A DNA stretch of 14,635 nt, taken from the NCBI GenBank assembly GCA_041661865.1, contig JBAZTO010000073.1, forward strand, positions 1 to 14,635, given 5' to 3'. The translations under genes and the position numbers were made by a program. Source of the stretch: JBAZTO01 sp041661865 (lineage in GTDB: Bacteria > Planctomycetota > Phycisphaerae > SM23-33). The notes under the pieces were generated by a model. The model was not told the DNA's origin and made no database searches. It saw nothing but the letters and a program-made list of their open reading frames with translations. Each line of letters begins with the position of its first letter. Position 1 is the stretch's first letter. Positions 1-5,843 of this stretch are shown here, piece after piece.

Positions 1-1
1 A

Positions 2-103
2 TGGAACCTGCCCAACGCCGAGGCGATGGCCGCCCTGGCGTGCGTGGACCAAAGCAACATGCTGGAGGCCTACTGGAGCCTTCAGCGACAACGAGTTGCA
101 TAG
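2..103 (+). CDS. C-terminal end of an unidentified protein (partial)
   Basis: Reading from base 2 gives 33 codons ending in TAG at 101-103. The peptide starts WNLPNAEAMAALACVDQSNM and ends LQRQRVA. Codons are mostly G/C-ending, as in the real genes of the window, and the peptide looks like a natural mix of residues, unlike the arginine/proline-rich overlapping frame that begins with an ATG at base 1. The gene starts outside the window. I do not recognise the family. Bases 104-252 downstream hold no gene. Confidence 0.5.
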   Translation, partial: WNLPNAEAMAALACVDQSNMLEAYWSLQRQRVA

Positions 104-153
104 TGCCAGAAACTTCGGGCACACCCAGATTGAATTGGAGACCGGAAAAGTTG

Positions 154-182
154 TTGCTGTATGGCGCGGCGGGAGATATACT
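154..182 (+). promoter_or_regulatory. Candidate sigma70-type promoter for the zinc-ribbon operon
   Basis: TTGCTG (154-159) and TATACT (177-182) are separated by 17 bases. The -10 matches the consensus at 5 of 6 positions, the -35 at only 3 of 6. Transcription would start near base 189, giving a leader of about 64 nt before the ATG at 253. It is the best match found by eye in the 149-base spacer, and is unproven. Confidence 0.3.
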
Positions 183-252
183 CGTGCCCGCACGTCTGGT
201 TGGAGCCAACGGGTGACGGATCTATTGAGTTTGAGGAATTAAGGTATAGGGG

Positions 253-1641
253 ATGCAGCTTTATTGCCAGAATTCAAGATGCGGCAGGCTTATATCCGTG
301 TCGGACCAGCAGGTTCGCAGGGCGGTCAAGTGTCCCGATTGCGGGAGTGAAATGCGGCCTCCGGGCGACGCTGTGCCGGCCCAGGATGAACAGTTGACCG
401 GGTTCCAGGAGTTCCTCCGCAGGCAGCAGGAGGGGCTTGGGGGCGATATCATCGAGGAGATTTCCCAGGCTCCGCCGCCCGTCAGTGAGCCGGCTGTCGC
501 GGCCATCAATCAGAAATCGGCCCAGCGGCCGGCGATTGCGGTGTCGCCGCCGAGTTCGGCGCCAGCCAATCAGAGGAGCGCCGAGCGGCCGGCCATCCAG
601 AATCTTCCGCCGGGGGCGGGCGGCAACGGTCAGCGGTCTGGCCAGCGCCCGGCCATCCAGCCGCCAGCCCAGGCGCCCGCTGCGGCGGGCAAGGCCTGCG
701 GCGGATGCAACCGTCAGATACCCATTTTTACGGCCGTCTGCCCATTTTGCGGGTTTGATTTTGCCAAGCATGCGGCCGCCTTGCCCAGTGACGCTGATGG
801 GCTGGCCCCGCGCCCCGCGCCCGTGTACGGCACATATTTCAAGCTGTGCCGGGCGGCTTTGGCTCATCCCGGCGGCAATGCCGGCAGCGTGGCGGTGGCC
901 GCCCTGGCCCTGACGCTGGGGTACGCCTGCTGCCGCCTGCTCTATGTTATTTTTCCCGACTTCCTTCCCAGTCTCCCCGGCGGCAAGATGCTGCTGCTGG
1001 GGGCCACGCTGCTGATGCTGGTGCTGGTGGTGGGCTATTGCCTCCAGGTGGTCATCCGGCTTATCAGCAGTTCGGTCGCTGGGGCGACACGGCTGGTTTC
1101 GGGCCACCACTTCCGGTTATGGGATATTCTCAAGACCGGGCTGATGGGGCTTGCGATCGGTGTGATCTACCTGGCGCCGGTGGTGACGCTGCCGCTGCTG
1201 CCGCTGGTGCTGCTGGCCTTCAGCATGGCGCAAAATGGCAGGTCGTTCAACATCGCGAGGATGCTCAAGTGGGCCCTGGCCTGCGGGGAAATGTTCGCCA
1301 TATTGTGGCTGGTCTTATTCCTTGCGGCGGTTGGACTGGTGGTGGAGGTTATGCTGCTCAACGCCCTCTTCGCCTACCTGTCGGGGTTGGCGGTGGCGCC
1401 GCTGGCCGGGACTGAAGGGACTATCCTGACGGAGTTGATAGGGATCGGCAGAGTGCTGGTGACGAGCCTTATCACCTGTGCCTTGGCCTGCGGGCCTATT
1501 CGCTGCATCGGCCTGATGGGGAGATTCCGCCCGGACCTGGTGGGTTCGCTGGTCGGCAAGGACAATGCCAAGGTGACCTGGTCGATCGTGGCGGGGAGTT
1601 TCCTGCTGACGGCGGTGCTCGTGGCGGCTATATTCATGTGA
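253..1641 (+). CDS. Double zinc-ribbon, multi-pass membrane protein
   Basis: 462 residues; function unknown. The N-terminus carries a zinc knuckle, C5-x4-C10-x16-C27-x2-C30. A proline/alanine-rich linker (about 70-145) contains three 20-residue repeats of the form xQ(K/R)Sx(Q/E)RPAI. A second ribbon follows, C149-x2-C152-x10-C163-x2-C166. From about residue 211 the protein is strongly hydrophobic, with about six membrane segments (roughly 211-234, 245-270, 292-325 possibly double, 341-377, 395-418, 442-461). The cytoplasmic or periplasmic side is not obvious; reduced zinc ribbons favour the cytoplasm. The start is supported by AAGG at 241-244. The next gene encodes a paralogue: both have a VxxPxxTLPL(L/M)PL segment (310-319 here) and an RCIG motif (417-420 here). 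First gene of a probable three-gene operon. Domain layout is clear; the role is not. Confidence 0.88.
   Translation: MQLYCQNSRCGRLISVSDQQVRRAVKCPDCGSEMRPPGDAVPAQDEQLTGFQEFLRRQQEGLGGDIIEEISQAPPPVSEPAVAAINQKSAQRPAIAVSPPSSAPANQRSAERPAIQNLPPGAGGNGQRSGQRPAIQPPAQAPAAAGKACGGCNRQIPIFTAVCPFCGFDFAKHAAALPSDADGLAPRPAPVYGTYFKLCRAALAHPGGNAGSVAVAALALTLGYACCRLLYVIFPDFLPSLPGGKMLLLGATLLMLVLVVGYCLQVVIRLISSSVAGATRLVSGHHFRLWDILKTGLMGLAIGVIYLAPVVTLPLLPLVLLAFSMAQNGRSFNIARMLKWALACGEMFAILWLVLFLAAVGLVVEVMLLNALFAYLSGLAVAPLAGTEGTILTELIGIGRVLVTSLITCALACGPIRCIGLMGRFRPDLVGSLVGKDNAKVTWSIVAGSFLLTAVLVAAIFM
508..657 (+). repeat. In-frame 60-nt tandem repeat in the linker of the first zinc-ribbon protein
   Basis: Three imperfect units begin at 508, 568 and 628, exactly 60 bases apart. 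Their conserved 30-base cores encode NQKSAQRPAI, NQRSAERPAI and GQRSGQRPAI. The bases between cores are diverged but keep a proline/alanine-rich character. The pattern fits expansion of a flexible linker between the two zinc ribbons; a repeated peptide-binding motif is another reading. Confidence 0.85.
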
Positions 1642-1671
1642 GACGTCAAGCCCGTGGCCGAGGGAACAAGG

Positions 1672-2853
1672 ATGTCCATCCACTTCAAGTGTCTCAACCT
1701 TTCCTGCCGACGCATGATTCGCGCGACCGATGGCGCCGCCGGCGCCAAGACGCACTGCCCTTTCTGCGGGGTCGAGCTGACCGTGCCCACAAGGCCCGAA
1801 GTGGTCGAGGATCTGGGCCTGGGCAAGAAGGCCGCTGGTGCCGCTCCGCCCAGGCCGGGCATCGTCCGCCGCCGCTCCGCCACGATCGTCGCCGACACGG
1901 CCACGTGTGACAACTGTCATATGATGTACCCACGAAACGCCTTGTTTTGCCCCTACTGCGGCCACAAGAACAAGCACTGGAAGGATCCGGCCAAGCAGGC
2001 GGTGGGGCTGGCCCAGGCCGATATCCAAATCGACCGCATGATGACCGGATGCTGGGGCGCGGGGGCCTATGCCGCCAGGCATCTCAAGAGCCTCCTGGCC
2101 CTGTCGGCCTGCATGCTGGCCCCGCTGGCGGCCCTTCGCCTCCTGCTCCTGCCGGACCTGCCGCTGATGGTGATGGCAGGCCTGGCCCCGCTGGCGGGCG
2201 TCGCAGCCGTCCTGCTGATGGGATACGCGTTTATCTACTATCTGGACGTGCTGGCCACCTCGGTGGAGATGGACGAGCGCCGCCCGCGTCTGCCGGCCTT
2301 CAAGGTGAAGGATCTCCTGGCCGCCGGGATCATCGCGCTGGGGATGCTCATCGTTTATGTCGTCCCGATCATCACGCTGCCGCTGATGCCGCTGGGCGTG
2401 CTGGCCGTGGCGCACGAGCGGGACGGCAGGGCCTACGACCTCCACTGGGCGGCGCAGTCGGCCTCGCGGCACCGCCGGCCACTGGGGGTTCTGTGGGGGG
2501 TGCTCATCATCGCCTCGGCCATCTTCATTGCGATTGGCGTGGGCCTGGGCTTTCCGCTCCACTGGGCCTGCCAGGCGGCCGGGAACGCCGGCGGGGTTGC
2601 CCTTGGGCTGGTCGTGGAGATCGCGGCCATGGGCATCCTGCTCGTGTTGGCTTCCATGATGCTCTGCGTCCAGGCCCGGTGCATCGGCATGTTCACCGCC
2701 CACAATCCCTCGCTGGCGGAGGGCCTGCCGGAAGTTTCGAGCCCGCTGGCGACGGTGGCCTCCCTCGGCGTGGGCCTGGCCGGCTCGGTAGCCTCGGCCA
2801 AGTGGGTTATCCCGGCGGTTGCTGCCTGGGTACGACAGATGCTGGGAATCTAG
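1672..2853 (+). CDS. Double zinc-ribbon, multi-pass membrane protein (paralogue of the preceding gene)
   Basis: 393 residues from the ATG at 1672. I prefer this start to the in-frame GTG at 1654 because GAGGG (1660-1664) sits 7 bases upstream and because the resulting MSIHFKC aligns with the MQLYC and MAIRFNC starts of its two neighbours. First knuckle C7-x4-C12-x16-C29-x2-C32; second ribbon C79-x2-C82-x10-C93-x2-C96, the same spacings as in the upstream gene. About six hydrophobic segments follow (near 139-160, 165-190, 214-248, 271-295, 308-335, 360-385). Shared landmarks with the upstream protein are VPIITLPLMPL (231-241) and ARCIGM (335-340), so the pair arose by duplication. The linker (about 40-75) is shorter and lacks the 20-residue repeats. 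It lies 30 bases after the upstream stop and 53 before the next gene. No enzymatic motif is visible; a sensing or scaffold role is only a guess. Confidence 0.88.
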   Translation: MSIHFKCLNLSCRRMIRATDGAAGAKTHCPFCGVELTVPTRPEVVEDLGLGKKAAGAAPPRPGIVRRRSATIVADTATCDNCHMMYPRNALFCPYCGHKNKHWKDPAKQAVGLAQADIQIDRMMTGCWGAGAYAARHLKSLLALSACMLAPLAALRLLLLPDLPLMVMAGLAPLAGVAAVLLMGYAFIYYLDVLATSVEMDERRPRLPAFKVKDLLAAGIIALGMLIVYVVPIITLPLMPLGVLAVAHERDGRAYDLHWAAQSASRHRRPLGVLWGVLIIASAIFIAIGVGLGFPLHWACQAAGNAGGVALGLVVEIAAMGILLVLASMMLCVQARCIGMFTAHNPSLAEGLPEVSSPLATVASLGVGLAGSVASAKWVIPAVAAWVRQMLGI

Positions 2854-2906
2854 CTATCCTCGCGGAAACATTGAATCCTCCGCCCTGGGGCGATAGACTA
2901 CGTCCT

Positions 2907-3740
2907 ATGGCGATCCGCTTTAATTGTGACAATGCCAAGTGCGGCAAGATCATAACGGCCCCCGGCAATTCCGCCGGCAAGAAGGCGCGCTGCCCTCATT
3001 GCGGACGCATCCAGCCTATTCCCAAGCCGCCCGAAAAGGACATCTACGACCTGGCGGAGGATAGCGAAGCTCCACTCGATGAGCGGCCTGCCGCCAAGGC
3101 GCCGGCGCCTTCGGAGGTCGCCGTCCCGGCTAATACTGACAAACCGGCGCAACCATCAGGTAGGACAAATACTTGCGTCGTTTGCTCTACCATTTACCCC
3201 GTCAGTCAGCGTTGCCCGCGGTGTCATCCGCAGGTCAAGGGCGAGTCGCGCTGGAGCGGCATCGACAAGCAGAGGTACATGCTTATCGGCGTGATCGTCC
3301 TGGTTTTTGCCCTGCTGGGGGCTGGAGCGGTGTGGGTCATCAAGAACATGGCCCAGGTCGGCAGCGAGCATGTCGAGGCGGACCTGGGCGCCCTCAAGAA
3401 GGCTGAGGACTCCAAGTGCATGATGGACATGGACGCCGTTTCGCGGAGTATCCAGGTGGAGGCCATGGCCAACAACGGCAAACTGCCCCAGAGCCTGTCG
3501 TCTCTTTACTCTTCGAGCCAACTCCGCTGCTCGATAGGCAGCCATGAGGCATGGACCTACATCGCCGGTCAGAATACAAACATGCCCCCGACTAACGTGG
3601 TTCTCTACGAGACTGCCGGCGCCCACAATGGCCGCTGTTGCGTGCTTCGCCTTGGCGGCAGCGTGGACATGCTGACCCCCGAGGAAGTCAAGGCAGAGGT
3701 CAGCAAGACCCAGCGCATCGTTGCAGCCAGGAAGAAGTAA
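2907..3740 (+). CDS. Double zinc-ribbon, single-pass membrane protein with pseudopilin-like C-terminus
   Basis: 277 residues. N-terminal knuckle C7-x4-C12-x16-C29-x2-C32, identical in spacing to the two upstream genes; second ribbon C90-x2-C93-x9-C103-x2-C106, one residue shorter than theirs. One membrane helix at about 124-147 replaces the multi-pass domain. The C-terminal part (about 165-260) resembles the globular part of planctomycete type II pseudopilins: a segment with NNGKLPQSLSSL (189-200), then LYE (233-235), then an HNG...VLRLGGSV stretch (240-253) like the H-x9-DG region of those proteins, although the usual DG reads GG. The prepilin leader and N-methylation motif are absent, so it is unlikely to be a processed pilin. 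The ribosome-binding site is weak. Third gene of the probable operon. Confidence 0.82.
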   Translation: MAIRFNCDNAKCGKIITAPGNSAGKKARCPHCGRIQPIPKPPEKDIYDLAEDSEAPLDERPAAKAPAPSEVAVPANTDKPAQPSGRTNTCVVCSTIYPVSQRCPRCHPQVKGESRWSGIDKQRYMLIGVIVLVFALLGAGAVWVIKNMAQVGSEHVEADLGALKKAEDSKCMMDMDAVSRSIQVEAMANNGKLPQSLSSLYSSSQLRCSIGSHEAWTYIAGQNTNMPPTNVVLYETAGAHNGRCCVLRLGGSVDMLTPEEVKAEVSKTQRIVAARKK

Positions 3741-3754
3741 ACAGGAAGAAGTAA
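3728..3754 (+). repeat. 13-base direct repeat duplicating the stop-codon region
   Basis: CAGGAAGAAGTAA occurs at 3728-3740 and again, exactly, at 3742-3754, one base apart. The first copy encodes the end of the third zinc-ribbon protein (RKK-stop); the second is untranslated. It looks like a recent short duplication. Confidence 0.85.
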
Positions 3755-3781
3755 GTCGGTCAGGTGTCGTGTTGACCGACT
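3754..3781 (+). terminator. Hairpin after the zinc-ribbon operon, possible terminator
   Basis: AGTCGGTCA (3754-3762) pairs perfectly with TGACCGACT (3773-3781), a 9-bp stem with a 10-nt loop. It starts 14 bases after the operon's last stop codon. No T-run follows, so it is not a canonical intrinsic terminator; it may end transcription or protect the 3' end. Confidence 0.45.
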
Positions 3782-3977
3782 CGCCCGCCGCCCGGCCAAC
3801 CCTCCCTCCCGCTGTCGCCTATACTTAGTTGGAGAGCCCTAGACTCTGGCCGACAGACCCTGTTGGATAACGTGGGATCAGGCGGCTGAGGAGAGCGGCC
3901 TTCAGGCGTACGCTAAAGCGAGTGCTGAGTCCTCCCGATCAGGGTACGAACTTGGCGCCGACAGAAGGAGCCGTAGT
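3782..3977 (+). other. Long spacer/leader before the superoxide dismutase gene
   Basis: These 196 bases contain no gene. AAGGAG (3965-3970) is a good ribosome-binding site 7 bases before the ATG at 3978. A TATACT sits at 3820-3825, but there is no convincing -35 box 16-18 bases upstream. I do not recognise a riboswitch or tRNA here. If transcription starts near 3832, the leader would be about 145 nt. Confidence 0.35.
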
Positions 3978-4610
3978 ATGAGGTTCCAGCTTCCTTCCCT
4001 TCCATATTGTTACGATGCGCTCGAGCCCCACATCGACGCCCGCACGATGGAGACTCATTACACCAAGCACCACGCCGGTTACGTCGCCAAGCTCAACACG
4101 CTCCTGGAGGGCAAGAGCGAATTGGCCTCCCTGAGCCTGGAGGACATCATCGCCGACATCAGCATCGTGCCGGAGGATATCCGCCAGGGCGTTCGCAACC
4201 ACGGCGGCGGCCATCTCAATCACAGCCTGTTCTGGCAGATCATGGGGCCTGGCAAGGAACGCGACCCGTCCGGGCCGGTGCTGGAGGCGATCAACCACCG
4301 CTTCGGCGACTTTGCCCGCTTCAAGAAAGACCTGGCCAATGCCGCCGTGGACCGCTTCGGCAGCGGCTGGGCCTGGCTGTGCCTGGATAGGAAAGGCGAG
4401 ATGGAGGTCATCAGCACCCCCAATCAGGATTCGCCCATCATGCTGGGCTACAGGCCGATCCTGGGCATCGACGTATGGGAACACGCTTACTACCTCCAGT
4501 ACCAGAACCGGCGTAGCGACTACGTCGAGGCCTGGTGGCATGTGGTCAACTGGGAGAAGGTCGGCGAGTTGTACATTCACCGTCATGAGATGCTGGCGCG
4601 ATTCCAATAA
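3978..4610 (+). CDS. sodA: Superoxide dismutase, Mn/Fe family (Mn-type signature)
   Basis: 210 residues, normal length for the family. It disproportionates superoxide to oxygen and hydrogen peroxide; no signal peptide, so cytoplasmic. It opens with the classic LPSLPY...YDALEPHID segment (5-20). The four metal ligands are all present: H27 (in METHYTKHH), H82 (in GGHLNHSLFW), and D165 and H169 (in DVWEHAYYL). The GGG at 76-78 together with the glutamine in NQDSP (Q150) is the arrangement of Mn enzymes, whereas Fe enzymes usually carry that glutamine near the second ligand; a cambialistic enzyme cannot be excluded. The C-terminus WWHVVNWEKVGE (186-197) is typical. It appears to be a single-gene unit with its own spacer on both sides. 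Confidence 0.97.
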   Translation: MRFQLPSLPYCYDALEPHIDARTMETHYTKHHAGYVAKLNTLLEGKSELASLSLEDIIADISIVPEDIRQGVRNHGGGHLNHSLFWQIMGPGKERDPSGPVLEAINHRFGDFARFKKDLANAAVDRFGSGWAWLCLDRKGEMEVISTPNQDSPIMLGYRPILGIDVWEHAYYLQYQNRRSDYVEAWWHVVNWEKVGELYIHRHEMLARFQ

Positions 4611-4655
4611 GGTTCGCCGCGGTCCTTCTCGTGGCACCGCCTTTACGGGGTTCAT

Positions 4656-4674
4656 GGCCCATTTCCGGTGGGCC
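4656..4674 (+). terminator. Weak hairpin after sodA
   Basis: GGCCCA (4656-4661) pairs with TGGGCC (4669-4674), a 6-bp stem with a 7-nt loop, about 45 bases after the sodA stop. No T-run follows. It could terminate sodA transcription but is short enough to be chance. Confidence 0.25.
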
Positions 4675-4680
4675 GCCGTC

Positions 4681-4880
4681 GAATGACGAATTCCGAAGCT
4701 CGAATGTCGAAACAATGACGAATACTCAAATGACGAAAAACGCCACTTCGTCCGCCGACGATAGGACGTTGCGGAGCCCGGGGCCGCCCGTGCTGTGCCC
4801 CGTTCCTCGGCCGAGACGGCCTGATGCCGTATTCGAGTTTCGGAATTGATTAGTCATTCGGATTTCGTCATTTGTCATTG
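4681..4880. repeat. Palindromic intergenic repeat with AATGACGAA units
   Basis: AATTCCGAAGCTCGAAT (4689-4705) has an inverted copy at 4831-4847 matching at 16 of 17 bases, with 125 bases between. Around the left arm AATGACGAA occurs at 4682, 4714 and 4729, and AATGTCGAA at 4703. Outside the right arm the opposite strand carries the same unit (TTCGTCATT at 4864-4872, further GTCATT at 4853 and 4874). The ends are AT-rich and the core GC-rich, with no coding potential. Similar short repeats, whose translations resemble FRHSSFGIRHS, are often mis-annotated as small genes in related genomes (from memory). Likely a dispersed non-coding repeat or MITE-like element. Confidence 0.65.
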
Positions 4881-5030
4881 GGCTTGCCAGTCCCCAGAAT
4901 CGGGAAAAGAACCTCTTTCGGGCGAGTGCCTGCACGGGCTCGAAAGCCTGTGCGGCCGGCTTTCCATTTTCTTTCGGCTTTCTCTGGTTCTCATAAGCTC
5001 TGTGTGGCGGTATTCTTTTTCTTTCAGACC
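4881..5030 (+). other. Spacer upstream of recO with a weak promoter candidate
   Basis: No gene is seen. The stretch before recO is pyrimidine-rich (5013-5025) and has no Shine-Dalgarno sequence. TTCTCA (4988-4993) and TATTCT (5011-5016) are 17 bases apart, each matching the sigma70 consensus at 4 of 6 positions, so this is only a weak candidate. It would leave a leader of about 8 nt. Confidence 0.25.
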
Positions 5031-5783
5031 ATGAAACATCGCGAGCCGGCCATTTGCGTCAGAACGAGCGACTACAGCGAGACATCGCAGGTAGTCTGCT
5101 TTTTGACCCGCGGGGCCGGATTGGTGCGCCTGCTGGCCAAGGGGTCCAAGCGTCCCAAGAGCAAGTCCGGCGGCGCGATGGATCTGCTGTCGGAGGGGGA
5201 GTTGATCTACATCCCGGCCCGCGCGGGCCTGGGCACGCTGGTGGAGCTTTCCGAGACGGTCTCGCACACGCCGCTGCGCAGTGACAGCGCGCGGCTGAAC
5301 ACGGCCTTGTACATGGTCGAGCTGGCCGGCGAGATGCTGGCGGAGTCCGACCCGCACCCCGAGGTCTTCGATCTGCTCCACAATAGCCTCCTGCGGCTGG
5401 CCGATGCCGATGCCCCGCTGGGGGCGGTGCTGGCCTACTTCCAGTGGCGGCTGCTCAAGCGGGTCGGGCTGCTGGGTGACCTTCGGCAATGTGTCGCCTG
5501 CGGGCGCGCCGTGAGCGGGTCGGGCGGCGGCGACCTGTACTTCTCGTCGATCCAGGGCGGGATTTTGTGCGGGGATTGCGAGGGCGCCGCGGCGGAGAAG
5601 TATCGGCTGGACGGATTGACGCTGGCGGGCCTGGCGGCGCTGGCGGCTGCGGAGGCTGGGGCCAAGGTCGCTTTGCCCGACAAGCAGGCCCTGGCCGCCA
5701 ATCGGCTGCTGACCTATCACGCCGGCGGGCAACTGGGCAAGCCCCTGAAGATGGCCCGGTACGCCATTCCTAAAGACAAGTGA
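5031..5783 (+). CDS. recO: DNA repair protein RecO
   Basis: 250 residues, close to the usual RecO length. RecO acts with RecR to load RecA onto SSB-coated single-stranded DNA in the RecFOR recombination pathway and also anneals DNA strands. The N-terminal OB fold is visible in the start ICVRTSDYSETSQVVCFLT (8-26) and GLVRLLAKGSKRPKS (30-44). A helical middle follows, then a four-cysteine zinc site, C154-x2-C157 and C180-x2-C183, as in many bacterial RecO proteins. The open frame continues upstream to an ATG at 4872, but the family normally begins just before the AIVLRT-like strand, so 5031 is chosen. No Shine-Dalgarno precedes it. It converges with the next gene over a 60-base gap in which I see no clear terminator. 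Confidence 0.93.
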   Translation: MKHREPAICVRTSDYSETSQVVCFLTRGAGLVRLLAKGSKRPKSKSGGAMDLLSEGELIYIPARAGLGTLVELSETVSHTPLRSDSARLNTALYMVELAGEMLAESDPHPEVFDLLHNSLLRLADADAPLGAVLAYFQWRLLKRVGLLGDLRQCVACGRAVSGSGGGDLYFSSIQGGILCGDCEGAAAEKYRLDGLTLAGLAALAAAEAGAKVALPDKQALAANRLLTYHAGGQLGKPLKMARYAIPKDK

Positions 5784-5843
5784 GCAGCAGCCGGTAGTCT
5801 GTAGCCGGTGCCGCGCCCTCGCGCGACGGACGCGACCGCCCGG

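Noticed and set aside
1..216. Open frame starting with ATG at base 1
   Set aside because: The peptide is arginine/proline/glycine-rich, and the overlapping frame from base 2 gives a better protein end with a natural stop at 101-103.
1315..2703. 462-residue open frame on the minus strand
   Set aside because: It lies wholly antisense to the two zinc-ribbon genes. Its residues are histidine/glutamine/arginine-rich, as expected from the opposite strand of GC-rich coding DNA, and no domain is visible.
1947..2906. Upstream extension of the third zinc-ribbon gene to 1947
   Set aside because: This stretch overlaps the second gene out of frame and is a glycine/arginine-rich shadow. The real protein starts at 2907 with the conserved knuckle.
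3820..3825. TATACT as a sodA promoter -10 box
   Set aside because: No acceptable -35 box lies 16-18 bases upstream, so I did not annotate it as a promoter.
3850..3960. Possible tRNA or riboswitch in the sodA leader
   Set aside because: No T-loop (GGTTCRANNCC) or cloverleaf arms could be drawn, and no known riboswitch core was recognised.
4872..5030. Extended N-terminus for RecO
   Set aside because: The added 53 residues have no family match, and they would start inside the palindromic repeat.
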